Assembly (NCBI RefSeq): GCF_030811835.1
Contig: NZ_JAUSRO010000002.1
Coordinates: 310,001 to 374,000 of the forward strand
Origin: Variovorax ginsengisoli
Lineage (GTDB): Bacteria; Pseudomonadota; Gammaproteobacteria; Burkholderiales; Burkholderiaceae_C
Direction of reading: 5' to 3'
Length of the DNA stretch: 64,000 nt
Position 1 is the stretch's first letter. The number at the start of each line of letters is the position of its first letter. The notes under the pieces were generated by a model. That model searched no databases, was not told the origin of the DNA, and saw nothing but the letters and a program-made list of their open reading frames with translations. Below are positions 49,974-60,767 of this stretch, piece by piece. A program made the position numbers and the translations under genes.

Positions 49974-50795
49974 ATGGACACCTCAGCGCTCCCCTTGGTC
50001 GAATTTCGAGACGTACGCTTTGGCTACGGCGAACGCGCCATCCTCGGTGGCGTGTCCTTTTCCGTGCCGCGCGGCAAGGTCACTGCGCTGATGGGCGCAT
50101 CGGGCGGTGGCAAGACCACCGTGCTGCGCCTGATCGGCGGCCAGGTTCGCGCCCAGGCCGGCGAGGTGCTGCTCGACGGGCAGGACGTCGGCAGGATGAG
50201 CCCGCAGGCGCTCTACGCCGCGCGCCGGCGCATGGGCATGCTGTTCCAGTTCGGCGCGCTCTTCACCGACATGAGCGTGTTCGACAACGTGGCCTTTCCG
50301 CTGCGCGAGCACACGGCGCTGTCCGAGGCGCTGGTGCGCGACATCGTCCTGATGAAGCTGGACGCGGTGGGGCTGCGCGGTGCGCGCGACCTGCTGCCCA
50401 GCGAGGTCTCTGGCGGCATGGCCCGCCGCGTGGCACTGGCGCGGGCCATTGCGCTGGATCCCGACCTGGTGATGTACGACGAGCCCTTCGCCGGCCTCGA
50501 CCCGATCTCGCTGGGCACGGCTGCGCGGCTGATCCGCCAGCTCAACGACACGCTGGGGCTGACCAGCATCGTGGTATCGCACGACCTCGAGGAAACCTTT
50601 CGTATCGCCGACCATGTGGTGATCCTGGCCAACGGCGGGATCGCCGCGCAAGGCAAGCCCGAGGACGTGCGCCTGAGCGACGATCCGCTGGTGCATCAGT
50701 TCGTCCATGCGCTGCCCGACGGTCCGGTGCATTTCCATTACCCCGGCGTCAGCGTCGAGGAAGATTTTGGCAGCGCACGGGGAGGCCGGCCATGA
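49974..50795 (+). CDS. mlaF: Phospholipid ABC transporter ATPase MlaF
   Basis: A 273-residue ABC ATPase. Walker A GASGGGKT is at residues 41-48, the Q-loop sits in GMLFQFGALFTD, the signature is EVSGGMARRVALARA, and Walker B is LVMYDEPFAGLDP; the FQFGALFTDMSV block is specific for MlaF. It drives retrograde phospholipid transport through MlaE. The start at 49974 is preferred over a frame start at 49941, which lies in the gltD terminator. It overlaps mlaE by 4 bases. Confidence 0.95.
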   Translation: MDTSALPLVEFRDVRFGYGERAILGGVSFSVPRGKVTALMGASGGGKTTVLRLIGGQVRAQAGEVLLDGQDVGRMSPQALYAARRRMGMLFQFGALFTDMSVFDNVAFPLREHTALSEALVRDIVLMKLDAVGLRGARDLLPSEVSGGMARRVALARAIALDPDLVMYDEPFAGLDPISLGTAARLIRQLNDTLGLTSIVVSHDLEETFRIADHVVILANGGIAAQGKPEDVRLSDDPLVHQFVHALPDGPVHFHYPGVSVEEDFGSARGGRP

Positions 50796-51574
50796 GTTTC
50801 TGGCGTCCTTCGGACATCGGCTTTGCCGTGCGCCGCAAGCTGGCCGACGTGGGCCACGGCGCCCGCCTGTTCTGGCGGCTGCTGGTGCCGGGCGCCCGCG
50901 CACTCGGGCGTTTCAGCCTGGTGCGCGACCAGATCCACTTCCTGGGGAATTATTCCCTGGCGATCATCGCGGTGTCGGGCCTGTTCGTCGGCTTCGTGCT
51001 GGGTCTGCAGGGTTACTACACGCTGCAGCGTTACGGCTCGGCGGATGCGCTGGGCTTGCTGGTCGCCCTCTCGCTGGTGCGTGAACTCGGCCCGGTGGTG
51101 GCAGCGCTGCTGTTTGCCGGCCGTGCAGGCACGTCGCTGACCGCCGAAATCGGCCTGATGAAGGCCGGCGAACAGCTGAGCGCCATGGAAATGATGGCGG
51201 TGGATCCGGTGCGCCGCATCCTGGCGCCGCGATTCTGGGCAGGAGTCATCACGATGCCGCTGCTGGCGGCCGTTTTCAGTGCGGTCGGCATCCTGGGCGG
51301 TTACGTCGTCGGGGTGCTGATGCTCGGCCTGGACTCGGGGGCGTTCTGGGGGCAGATGCAAAGCGGCGTCGACGTCTGGAAGGACGTGGGCAACGGATTC
51401 ATCAAGAGTGTGGTGTTCGGCCTGACGGTCACCTTCGTGGCGCTTCTGCAAGGCTATGAGGCGCAGCCGACGCCCGAGGGCGTGTCGCGCGCGACCACCC
51501 GGACCGTGGTCGTGGCGTCGCTGGCGGTGCTGGGACTCGATTTCCTGCTTACCGCCATGATGTTCAGCATCTAG
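50792..51574 (+). CDS. mlaE: Phospholipid ABC transporter permease MlaE
   Basis: A 260-residue MlaE/YrbE permease with five or so membrane segments and the conserved LVALSLVRELGPVVAALLFAG block (in part) near 90-110 and the EIGLMKAGEQLSAMEMM coupling loop. It forms the inner-membrane channel of the Mla complex. It overlaps mlaF by 4 bases and precedes mlaD by 11 bases. Confidence 0.95.
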   Translation: MSFWRPSDIGFAVRRKLADVGHGARLFWRLLVPGARALGRFSLVRDQIHFLGNYSLAIIAVSGLFVGFVLGLQGYYTLQRYGSADALGLLVALSLVRELGPVVAALLFAGRAGTSLTAEIGLMKAGEQLSAMEMMAVDPVRRILAPRFWAGVITMPLLAAVFSAVGILGGYVVGVLMLGLDSGAFWGQMQSGVDVWKDVGNGFIKSVVFGLTVTFVALLQGYEAQPTPEGVSRATTRTVVVASLAVLGLDFLLTAMMFSI

Positions 51575-51585
51575 GAAAGAAATTC

Positions 51586-52080
51586 ATGCAACGTTCCAAC
51601 AAAGATATCTGGGTCGGCCTGTTCGTGCTGATCGGCGCCGCTGCGCTGCTGTTCCTGGCGCTCCAGTCGGCGAACCTGCTGAGCCTGAACTTCCAGAAGA
51701 CCTACACGGTCAGCGCACGCTTCGACAACATCGGCGGCCTGAAGCCGCAGACGGCCGTCAAGAGTTCGGGCGTGGTGGTCGGGCGTGTCGAATCGATCGT
51801 TTTCGATGACAAGCGCTTTCAGGCCACGGTGACACTGGCCCTGCAAAATCGCTACAGTTTCCCGAAGGACAGCTCGATCAAGATCCTCACGAGCGGCTTG
51901 CTGGGTGAACAATATGTGGGAATCGAGGCTGGCGCCGATGAGAAGAATCTGGTGCAGGGTGACGTGATCACGGCCACGCAGTCGGCCGTGGTGCTGGAAA
52001 ACCTGATCAGCCAGTTCCTGTACAGCAAGGCTGCCGATGGCAGCAACCCGTCAGGTTCAGCGCAGGACAATAAGAAATGA
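51586..52080 (+). CDS. mlaD: Phospholipid-binding MCE-domain protein MlaD
   Basis: A 164-residue protein with one N-terminal membrane helix (about residues 9-27) and a single MCE domain (about 38-118), which forms the hexameric ring in the Mla complex. The VSARFDNIGGLKPQTAVKSSGV segment (part) and GLLGEQYVGIE are typical. Its stop overlaps mlaA by 4 bases. Confidence 0.94.
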   Translation: MQRSNKDIWVGLFVLIGAAALLFLALQSANLLSLNFQKTYTVSARFDNIGGLKPQTAVKSSGVVVGRVESIVFDDKRFQATVTLALQNRYSFPKDSSIKILTSGLLGEQYVGIEAGADEKNLVQGDVITATQSAVVLENLISQFLYSKAADGSNPSGSAQDNKK

Positions 52081-52820
52081 ATTTCAATTCCCCCAAGATA
52101 CCCATGCCCAAGATCATCGCGGCGGTACGCTGGATAGGCGCGCTGGGCGTGCTGGCGTTGGTTGCCGGCTGTGCCACCGGACCCAACCGCAACCCGGCGG
52201 ACCCTTTCGAGCCGCTGAACCGCAGTGTCTATAAGTTCAACGACGCCGTCGACACCGCCGTGCTCGTGCCCGTGGCCACGGTCTATACCAAGGTGCTGCC
52301 TTCGCCGGTACGTACCGGCGTGCACAACTTCTTTAGCAACCTGACGGAAGTCTGGAGCTTCGCCAACAGTCTGATGCAATTGCGCATTCAGGACAGTGCC
52401 GAGACCTTCATGCGCTTCAACGTGAACACCTTGATGGGCCTGGGCGGCATCATTGACGTGGCGAGCGATCTTGGCATTGACCGCCACAAGGAGGACTTCG
52501 GTCAGACGCTGGGTCGCTGGGGCGTGCCAAGCGGACCGTATGTGATGCTGCCGCTGCTGGGCCCTTCGACCCTTCGTGACACGGCGGCCATGCCGGTGGA
52601 CGTGCGCACTGGCTTGGAGGCGTGGTTCCAGGACGTGCGTGTGCGCAACTCCTTATACGTCTTGAACCTCGTGGATGCTCGCTCGCGGTACCTGCGCGCG
52701 ACGTCGCTCATCGGCGATGCCGCCCTTGACGAGTACTCGTTCACGCGCGATGCCTATCTGCAGCGCCGGCAGAGCGAGGTGTACAACGGCAATCCGCCCG
52801 ACGACGACGCAGGGAAGTAG
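52077..52820 (+). CDS. mlaA: Outer-membrane lipoprotein MlaA (VacJ)
   Basis: A 247-residue lipoprotein; lipobox VAGC at C32 follows the signal peptide, then the MlaA signature NPADPFEPLNRSVYKFN (in part) and FGQTLGRWGVPSGPYVMLPLLGPS (in part). It removes mislocalised phospholipid from the outer leaflet of the outer membrane. A second ATG at 52104 would give a normal-length signal peptide and could be the true start. In this operon mlaA lies between mlaD and mlaC, unlike E. coli. Confidence 0.94.
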   Translation: MNFNSPKIPMPKIIAAVRWIGALGVLALVAGCATGPNRNPADPFEPLNRSVYKFNDAVDTAVLVPVATVYTKVLPSPVRTGVHNFFSNLTEVWSFANSLMQLRIQDSAETFMRFNVNTLMGLGGIIDVASDLGIDRHKEDFGQTLGRWGVPSGPYVMLPLLGPSTLRDTAAMPVDVRTGLEAWFQDVRVRNSLYVLNLVDARSRYLRATSLIGDAALDEYSFTRDAYLQRRQSEVYNGNPPDDDAGK

Positions 52821-52947
52821 CGCACAACTGCTGCTTGCATCCCGTTGCATTTTCGCCACGCGGTGCGAGGGAACCGGCTGGATGTGTCGGCATCCAAACC
52901 AGACGGGGGACGTGTGAACCCCTGCTTCAGACATAGAGGTATCGATC

Positions 52948-53607
52948 ATGAAGACCCAGACTTTGCAACGCCGCACGCTCGGCCGTTTCGCTCTTGCCAG
53001 TGCCCTGTTTTTCGGCGCCGCGACGATGTTTGTCGCCCCGGCTGCACGCGCAGCCGATGAAACACCGGACGCCCTGGTCAAACGCCTGTCGACCGACGTT
53101 CTTGCCACCATCAAGGCCGACAAGTCGATCAAGGCCGGCGACATCGGCAAGATCATGTTGCTGGTCGACAGCAAGATCATGCCAAATGTCAACTTCCAGC
53201 GCATGACCGCTTCGGCGGTGGGCCCGGCTTGGCGTCAGGCGACGCCTGAGCAGCAGAAGCGCCTGCAGGAAGAGTTCAAGACCCTGCTGGTGCGCACCTA
53301 TGCGGGTGCGCTCGACCAGGTCAGTGACCAGACGGTCACCGTGCGTCCGTTCCGCGGTTCGCCCGATGACAAGGACGTGCTCGTGCGCACCGAGATCCGC
53401 GGCAGCGGCGACCCGGTTCAGCTCGACTATCGTCTGGAAAAGACGCCAGGCGAGGGCGGCGGCTGGAAGGTCTACAACCTGAACGTGCTGGGTGTCTGGC
53501 TGGTCGATACCTACCGCACCCAGTTTGCGCAGCAGATCAACAGCCAGGGCATCGATGGCCTGATCGAGGCATTGGCCACCCGCAACAAGAGCAACGCAAA
53601 GGGCTGA
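52948..53607 (+). CDS. mlaC: Periplasmic phospholipid carrier MlaC
   Basis: A 219-residue periplasmic protein with a signal peptide (cleavage after ARA near residue 35) and the Tol-Tol/MlaC fold marked by NFQRMTASAVGPAWRQATPEQQ (in part) and a VYNLNVLGVWLV sheet. It shuttles phospholipid between MlaA and MlaFEDB. It follows mlaA by 127 bases that hold no recognisable gene and shares one base with mlaB (TGATG). Confidence 0.93.
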   Translation: MKTQTLQRRTLGRFALASALFFGAATMFVAPAARAADETPDALVKRLSTDVLATIKADKSIKAGDIGKIMLLVDSKIMPNVNFQRMTASAVGPAWRQATPEQQKRLQEEFKTLLVRTYAGALDQVSDQTVTVRPFRGSPDDKDVLVRTEIRGSGDPVQLDYRLEKTPGEGGGWKVYNLNVLGVWLVDTYRTQFAQQINSQGIDGLIEALATRNKSNAKG

Positions 53608-53882
53608 TGATGCTGGTCCTGCCCGCCAAGCTGACCCACGACGACGCGCCTGCCTGTATGCGCATGTTGCAGCAGGGCCTGGCGGGGCAAAACGGCTCTG
53701 CGGCCGTGGTCGACGCAAGTGCGCTTACCCGCTTCGATTCCTCGGCCATTGCGGTGCTTCTCGAATGCCGGCGCGAAGCAGGTATGCTGGGCCGAGGATT
53801 CGCCGTCAAAGGCCTTTCGCCGAGGTTGCGCGAACTCGCCACGCTGTACGGTGTGGCGGGGCTTTTGCCGGCCGCTCCCTAG
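53607..53882 (+). CDS. mlaB: STAS-domain protein MlaB
   Basis: A 91-residue STAS-domain protein with the VVDASALTRFDSSAIAVLL core near residues 33-52, including the conserved serine. MlaB binds MlaF in the cytoplasm and stabilises the transporter. The ATG at 53607 shares one base with the mlaC stop; a second ATG at 53610 is equally likely. It is the last Mla gene and is followed by a different ABC system. Confidence 0.88.
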   Translation: MMLVLPAKLTHDDAPACMRMLQQGLAGQNGSAAVVDASALTRFDSSAIAVLLECRREAGMLGRGFAVKGLSPRLRELATLYGVAGLLPAAP

Positions 53883-53915
53883 TTCCATCACGGCCCCGTA
53901 AAATCGTGGGTTCTC

Positions 53916-54863
53916 ATGCCCGCGATCTCGTTCCAATCGGTCTGCAAGACCTTTCCCCCTTCCCGCCAGCAGCGCGCCCTAGGCCAACCGGGCCTGCGCG
54001 CGGTCGACGACGTCACCTTCCGCATCGAAGAGGGTGAATTCTTCGGCTTGCTCGGCCCCAACGGTGCGGGCAAGACCACCCTGATCAGCATGCTGGCCGG
54101 GCTGTCGCGCCCGACGGCAGGCTCCGTCAGCGTGCACGGCTTCGACGTGCAGCGTGACTATGCCCAAGCGCGCCGCCACCTGGGCGTCGTGCCCCAGGAA
54201 CTGGTGTTCGATCCTTTTTTCAATGTGCGCGAAGCGTTGCGCATCCAGTCGGGCTATTTCGGCATCAAGAACAACGACAGCTGGATCGACGAGTTGCTGC
54301 ACAGCCTGGGCCTGGCCGACAAGGCCACGGCGAACATGCGCCAGCTGTCTGGTGGCATGAAGCGCCGCGTGCTGGTTGCGCAGGCGCTGGTGCACAAACC
54401 GCAGGTGATCGTGCTCGACGAACCCACCGCAGGCGTCGACGTCGAACTGCGTCAGACGCTGTGGCAGTTCGTCGCCAAGCTCAACAAGCAGGGCAGTACC
54501 GTGCTGCTGACGACCCATTACCTGGAAGAAGCCGAAGCCCTGTGCAACCGCATCGCCATGCTCAAACAGGGCCGGGTGATTGCGCTGGACCGCACCAGCG
54601 AGTTGCTGAAATCGGCGGCGAGCAATGTGCTGCGCTTCAAGACCGACATGAACCTGCCCTGGGCGCTGGCCCAGCATGCGCGCATCACCGGGCGCATCGT
54701 GCAGCTGCCGGCCAAGAATGCGCATGAAGTCGAACAACTGCTGGTCTCGCTGCGCGAGGCGGGCGTGACCGTGGAAGACGTTGAAATGCGCAAGGCCGAC
54801 CTCGAAGACGTTTTCCTCGACCTGATGGCGGGCGAGCAGACGCCGCTGGAGGTGGCACGATGA
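53916..54863 (+). CDS. ABC-2 type exporter ATPase (YadG-like)
   Basis: A 315-residue ABC ATPase with Walker A GPNGAGKT at residues 47-54, signature QLSGGMKRR and Walker B VIVLDEPTAGVDVE. The ADP of about 85 residues after the core is typical of CcmA/YadG exporter ATPases. Its stop overlaps the permease gene by 4 bases. Substrate is unknown. Confidence 0.9.
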   Translation: MPAISFQSVCKTFPPSRQQRALGQPGLRAVDDVTFRIEEGEFFGLLGPNGAGKTTLISMLAGLSRPTAGSVSVHGFDVQRDYAQARRHLGVVPQELVFDPFFNVREALRIQSGYFGIKNNDSWIDELLHSLGLADKATANMRQLSGGMKRRVLVAQALVHKPQVIVLDEPTAGVDVELRQTLWQFVAKLNKQGSTVLLTTHYLEEAEALCNRIAMLKQGRVIALDRTSELLKSAASNVLRFKTDMNLPWALAQHARITGRIVQLPAKNAHEVEQLLVSLREAGVTVEDVEMRKADLEDVFLDLMAGEQTPLEVAR

Positions 54864-55627
54864 TGCTGTCCCCCACCGGCTGGCGTGCGCTGCTTTACAA
54901 GGAAACGCTGCGCTTCTGGAAGGTCGGCTTCCAGACTGTCGGCGCCCCGGTCCTCACCGCCGTGCTTTATCTGATGGTCTTCGGTCATGTGCTTGAAGAC
55001 CATGTGAAGGTGTATGGCACCGTCAAGTACACGGCCTTCCTGGTGCCCGGGCTGGTGATGATGAGCATCCTGCAGAACGCCTTCGCCAACAGTTCGTCGT
55101 CCATCATCCAGAGCAAGATCATGGGCAGCCTGGTGTTCGTGCTGCTCACGCCACTGTCCCACTGGGGCTGGTTTTTTGCCTACGTCGGCTCGTCGCTGAT
55201 CCGCGGCCTGGCCGTCGGCCTGGGCGTGTTCGTGGTCACGATGTACTTCGCCATGCCCGACTTCGCCGCGCCGGTCTGGATCGTCGTGTTCGCGATATTG
55301 GGGGCTGCAATGCTCGGTACGCTGGGCCTGATCGCCGGGCTCTGGGCCGAAAAGTTCGATCAGATGGCGGTGTTCCAGAACTTCCTGATCATGCCCATGA
55401 CTTTTTTGTCAGGCGTGTTCTATTCGATCGGGTCGCTCCCGCCTTTCTGGCAGACCGTCAGCCACCTGAACCCGTTTTTCTACATGATCGATGGCTTTCG
55501 CTATGGCTTCTTCGGCGTGAGCGACGCGTCGCCCTGGCTGAGCTTGGGCATCGTTGGCAGCGCCTGGCTCGTGGTGAGTGCCATCGCCGTCCATCTGCTG
55601 CGCATCGGCTACAAGATCCGCGGATGA
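54860..55627 (+). CDS. ABC-2 type exporter permease (YadH-like)
   Basis: A 255-residue membrane protein with about six helices and an ABC-2 permease domain, including the conserved MPMTFLSGVFYSIGSLPPFW block near residue 180. It pairs with the preceding ATPase. Family members are annotated as exporters of lipids or drugs; the link here to Mla is positional only. It ends 13 bases before the ibaG start. Confidence 0.9.
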   Translation: MMLSPTGWRALLYKETLRFWKVGFQTVGAPVLTAVLYLMVFGHVLEDHVKVYGTVKYTAFLVPGLVMMSILQNAFANSSSSIIQSKIMGSLVFVLLTPLSHWGWFFAYVGSSLIRGLAVGLGVFVVTMYFAMPDFAAPVWIVVFAILGAAMLGTLGLIAGLWAEKFDQMAVFQNFLIMPMTFLSGVFYSIGSLPPFWQTVSHLNPFFYMIDGFRYGFFGVSDASPWLSLGIVGSAWLVVSAIAVHLLRIGYKIRG

Positions 55628-55640
55628 CCGCCCCTTATTT

Positions 55641-55883
55641 ATGACCGCCGAAGAACTCCAAGCCATCATCGCCGCCGGACTGCCCTGCGAGCACATCGCC
55701 CTCGAAGGCGATGGCCGTCACTGGTACGCGACCATCGTTTCCTCGCAATTCGACGGCCTGCGCGCCATCCAGCGACACCAGCGCGTCTACAAGACCCTGG
55801 GTGAGAAAATGCATACCGACGAGGTGCACGCGCTCTCGATGAAGACCTACACACCGGCCGAATGGGCCGCAGCACCGCGCTGA
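55641..55883 (+). CDS. ibaG: BolA-family protein IbaG
   Basis: An 80-residue BolA-like protein with the RHQRVYKTLGEKMHTDEVHALSMKTYTP (shown in part) region around the invariant histidine H56 to H59. IbaG/BolA proteins act with monothiol glutaredoxins in iron-sulfur handling and cell-envelope stress. The ATG at 55641 gives the standard N-terminus MTAEELQ; a longer frame start overlaps the permease. It precedes murA, as in many proteobacteria. Confidence 0.9.
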   Translation: MTAEELQAIIAAGLPCEHIALEGDGRHWYATIVSSQFDGLRAIQRHQRVYKTLGEKMHTDEVHALSMKTYTPAEWAAAPR

Positions 55884-55913
55884 TCCGCGCCCGACCTTCC
55901 TGCTGGACTTTTC

Positions 55914-57193
<1,280 letters not shown>

Positions 57194-57197
<4 letters not shown>

Positions 57198-57835
57198 TCA
57201 CGCTGGCGCTGTCCAAGGGGCGCATCTTCGAGGAAACGATGCCGCTGCTTGCCGCGGCAGGCATCGAAGTGACAGAAGACCCGGAAAAGTCCCGCAAGCT
57301 GATCCTCGAAACCACGCACCCCGACGTGCGCGTGGTGCTGGTGCGCGCCTCCGACGTGCCAACCTACGTCGAGTACGGCGGCGCCGACCTGGGCGTGACC
57401 GGTCTGGACGTGCTGCTCGAACACGGCAGCCAGGGCATGTACCAGCCGTTGGACCTCAAGATTGCCGCCTGCCGCCTGAGCGTGGCCGTGCGCGCCGACT
57501 ACGACTATGCCTCGGCCGTGCGCCAGGGCTCGCGGCTGAAGGTCGCCACCAAGTACGTCGGCCTGTCGCGCGAGTTCTTCGCAAGCAAAGGCGTGCACGT
57601 CGACCTGATCAAGCTCTACGGCAGCATGGAACTCGCGCCGCTGACGGGCCTGGCCGACGCCATCGTCGACCTGGTGTCCACCGGCAACACGCTCAAGGCC
57701 AATCACCTGGTCGAAGTCGAGCGCATCATGGACATCAGCGCGCGCCTGGTGGTGAACCAGGCCGCGCTCAAGCTCAAGCGCGAACCGATCCGCCGCATCA
57801 TCGATGCCTTCCAGTCGGCCCTTCCGTCGGCCTGA
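57194..57835 (+). CDS. hisG: ATP phosphoribosyltransferase, short form HisG
   Basis: A 213-residue short-form HisG catalysing the first step of histidine synthesis. The [17 protein letters not shown] start and the [20 protein letters not shown] block (in part) are typical. The short form lacks the C-terminal regulatory domain and normally needs HisZ, which is not in the window. It starts the his gene series, overlapping murA. Confidence 0.95.
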
Positions 57836-57854
57836 TCCGTTGTTGCGTGACACC

Positions 57855-59234
57855 ATGACTTCATCGACCCTGAAAGCCTCACCCCTTCGCCTGTCCACGG
57901 CGTCTGCCAGCTTCGAAGCCGACTTCAAGGCGCGCCTGCACTGGTCGGCCGATGCCGATGCCGCCATCGAACAGCGCGTGGCCGACATCCTGACCGACGT
58001 GCAACAGCGCGGCGATGCGGCGGTGCTGGACTACACCCGCCGGTTCGACGGGCTGCAAGCCGCCTCCATGACTGCGCTCGAGCTGTCGCAGGCCGACTTC
58101 AAGGAAGCCTTCGACTCGCTGCCCGCCGTGCAGCGCGAAGCCCTGCAGAATGCGGCTGCACGCATCCGCAGCTACCACGAGGCCCAGAAGAAGGCCAGTG
58201 GCGAGAGCTGGAGCTACCGCGATGCCGATGGCACGCTGCTGGGCCAGAAAGTCACGCCGCTCGATCGCGTGGGCATCTACGTGCCGGGCGGCAAGGCCGC
58301 CTACCCGTCGAGCCTGCTGATGAACGCCATTCCGGCGCACGTGGCCGGCGTGGGCGAGATCATCATGGTCGTGCCGACCCCGGCGAAGGGCAGCGTAGCG
58401 ACCGGCGGTGCGGGCGGCGACGCCTCAGCCCAGGGCGAGCGCAACGTGCTGGTGCTGGCCGCCGCTTATGTGGCCGGCGTCACGCGTGCCTTCACCATCG
58501 GCGGCGCGCAGGCCGTGGCGGCGTTGGCCTACGGCACGGCCACCGTGCCAGCGGTCGACAAGATCACCGGCCCGGGCAACGCCTACGTGGCGGCGGCCAA
58601 GCGGCGTGTGTTCGGCACCGTCGGCATCGACATGATCGCCGGCCCGAGCGAGATCCTTGTGCTGGCCGACGGCAGCACGCGTCCCGACTGGATCGCGATG
58701 GACCTGTTCAGCCAGGCCGAACACGACGAGTTGGCGCAGAGCATCCTGCTGTGCCCGGACGCCGACTACATCGAGCGCGTGCAGCAGGAGATCGACCGGC
58801 TGCTGCCGACCATGCCGCGTGCCGAGATCATCGCTGCGTCGCTCAATGGCCGCGGTGCGCTGATCCACACGCGCAGCATGGAAGAGGCCTGCGCCATCAG
58901 CAACCGCATTGCACCCGAGCATCTGGAGGTCAGCAGCAGCGAGCCGCACCGCTGGGAGCCGCTACTCAAGCATGCCGGTGCCATCTTCCTTGGCGCCTAC
59001 ACCAGCGAAAGCCTGGGCGACTACTGCGCCGGGCCGAACCACGTGCTTCCCACCAGCAGCACGGCGCGCTTTTCCAGCCCGCTGGGGGTGTATGACTTCC
59101 AGAAGCGCTCCAGCCTGATCGAGGTCAGCCACGCCGGTGCGCAGGTGCTCGGTCCGATCGCCGTGACCCTGGCCGAGGGCGAAGGCTTGCAGGCGCATGC
59201 CGAGGCTGCGCGGATGCGCCTGGGCGGCGTCTGA
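57855..59234 (+). CDS. hisD: Histidinol dehydrogenase
   Basis: A 459-residue zinc-dependent enzyme catalysing the last two steps of histidine synthesis. The [18 protein letters not shown] block (in part), the [13 protein letters not shown] segment and the zinc-site region [12 protein letters not shown] are present. The ATG at 57855 is used rather than an upstream frame start. It is 19 bases after hisG. Confidence 0.96.
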   Translation: MTSSTLKASPLRLSTASASFEADFKARLHWSADADAAIEQRVADILTDVQQRGDAAVLDYTRRFDGLQAASMTALELSQADFKEAFDSLPAVQREALQNAAARIRSYHEAQKKASGESWSYRDADGTLLGQKVTPLDRVGIYVPGGKAAYPSSLLMNAIPAHVAGVGEIIMVVPTPAKGSVATGGAGGDASAQGERNVLVLAAAYVAGVTRAFTIGGAQAVAALAYGTATVPAVDKITGPGNAYVAAAKRRVFGTVGIDMIAGPSEILVLADGSTRPDWIAMDLFSQAEHDELAQSILLCPDADYIERVQQEIDRLLPTMPRAEIIAASLNGRGALIHTRSMEEACAISNRIAPEHLEVSSSEPHRWEPLLKHAGAIFLGAYTSESLGDYCAGPNHVLPTSSTARFSSPLGVYDFQKRSSLIEVSHAGAQVLGPIAVTLAEGEGLQAHAEAARMRLGGV

Positions 59235-59276
59235 AATCTGAAGCGCCAATCACCCGTTTCAGGGAGGGCATGCCCC

Positions 59277-59636
59277 ATGACTCGACATCTCCTTTTCCCG
59301 GCGCTGGTGCTCGCGCTTGCAGCCAGCACGGGGGCGCAGGCCATGAGCATCCGCGAGTTCCATACCCTCGAGGTCAAGGAGAAGAAAGAAGGCAAGGCCT
59401 ACGCGAATTACTACCTCGTCGGCGTGCTCGAAGGCTTGCGCGAAGCCAGCGATGCGGCGCGGCGCACGGGCCAGAAGCCACTCTTCTGTGTCGATGGCCG
59501 ACGGCTCGAACCTGCGATGGCGCGTTCGCTTTACGAGGGCGAGCGCAAGCGCAACGCCGAGCTTTACGAGGCCGACATGCCCGTGCAACTGGTGTTGTCG
59601 AACGCCTTGCAGAACAGCTTTCGGTGCGCGTCCTGA
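59277..59636 (+). CDS. Small secreted protein of unknown function between hisD and hisC
   Basis: A 119-residue protein with a Sec signal peptide (hydrophobic residues 4-20, cleavage after AQA near 22). The mature part is about 97 residues, mostly helical and charged, with two cysteines, C71 and C117, placed to form one disulfide. The pattern YLVGVLEGL...FC...LVLSNALQNSFRC resembles Rap1a/Tai immunity-like domains, a weak impression only. A GGGAGGG-like site precedes the ATG. It interrupts the his genes and is 48 bases before hisC. Confidence 0.7.
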   Translation: MTRHLLFPALVLALAASTGAQAMSIREFHTLEVKEKKEGKAYANYYLVGVLEGLREASDAARRTGQKPLFCVDGRRLEPAMARSLYEGERKRNAELYEADMPVQLVLSNALQNSFRCAS

Positions 59637-59684
59637 CCTCAGCGCAACGACCACCCGGATTTTTTGCCCCCCGTGACTTCTCCT

Positions 59685-60767
59685 ATGCCTGACTCTCTCC
59701 CCGCGCTCCGGCGCATCCGCGCCGATGTCCAGTCCATGCACGCCTATGCGGTACAGGACGCGACCGGCCTCCTCAAGCTCGACGCCATGGAGAATCCGCA
59801 CGGCCTGGCGCCCGTGCTGCAGGCCGAACTCGGCCAACGTCTGGGTGCGCTGGCGCTCAATCGTTATCCGGGCGCGCGTGGCGACGACCTGAAGCGCGCG
59901 CTGGCGGCTTACGCACAGATGCCGGCGGGCTTCTCGCTGATGCTCGGCAACGGCTCCGACGAGCTGATTTCGCTGGTCACGATGGCCTGCGACCTGCCTG
60001 GCGCGAGCATCCTGGCGCCGGTGCCGGGTTTCGTGATGTACGCCATCAGCGCACAGCTGCAGGGCTTGAAGTTCGTCGGCGTGCCGCTGACGGCCGACTT
60101 CGAACTCGATGGCCCGGCGATGCTGGCGGCCATCGCTGCCGAGAAGCCGGCCATCGTCTATCTCGCGTACCCGAACAATCCGACCGCCAACCTCTGGGAC
60201 GACGCGACGATCGAGCAGATCGTCGAGGCCCAGGGTGCCCAGGGCGGCCTGGTGATCATCGACGAGGCGTACCAACCGTTCGCCGCCCGCAGCTACATCG
60301 ACCGCGTGGCGCGTCACGGCCACGTGCTGCTGATGCGAACGTTGAGCAAGTTCGGCCTGGCGGGCGTCCGCCTGGGCTACCTGATGGGGCCGCAGGCGCT
60401 GATCGGCGAGATCGACAAGGTGCGCCCGCCCTACAACATCAGCGTGCTGAACTGCGAATGCGCGCTGTTCGCGCTGGAGCACGCCGACGTGTTTGCCGAC
60501 CAGGCGGCCGACCTGCGCACCCAGCGCGAGCACCTGGTCGCCGGCCTGGCGAAACTGCCTGGCCTGCGGCAATGGCCCAGCGAGGCCAATATGGTCCTCG
60601 TGCGGGTGCCCGACGCGACAAAAACCTTCGAGGGCATGAAGGCACGCGGCGTTCTGGTCAAGAACGTTTCTAAAATGCATCCGTTGCTGGCGAATTGCCT
60701 GCGCCTGACCGTCGGGACCGCCGACGACAACGCGCGGATGCTCGCGGCGCTCGAATCCTCCCTATGA
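59685..60767 (+). CDS. hisC: Histidinol-phosphate aminotransferase
   Basis: A 360-residue fold-I PLP aminotransferase. The PLP lysine is K222 in [39 protein letters not shown] and IIDEAYQ are further family blocks. It makes histidinol phosphate. The ATG at 59685 is preferred; a GTG at 59673 is an alternative. Its stop overlaps hisB by 4 bases. Confidence 0.95.
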   Translation: MPDSLPALRRIRADVQSMHAYAVQDATGLLKLDAMENPHGLAPVLQAELGQRLGALALNRYPGARGDDLKRALAAYAQMPAGFSLMLGNGSDELISLVTMACDLPGASILAPVPGFVMYAISAQLQGLKFVGVPLTADFELDGPAMLAAIAAEKPAIVYLAYPNNPTANLWDDATIEQIVEAQGAQGGLVIIDEAYQPFAARSYIDRVARHGHVLLMRTLSKFGLAGVRLGYLMGPQALIGEIDKVRPPYNISVLNCECALFALEHADVFADQAADLRTQREHLVAGLAKLPGLRQWPSEANMVLVRVPDATKTFEGMKARGVLVKNVSKMHPLLANCLRLTVGTADDNARMLAALESSL

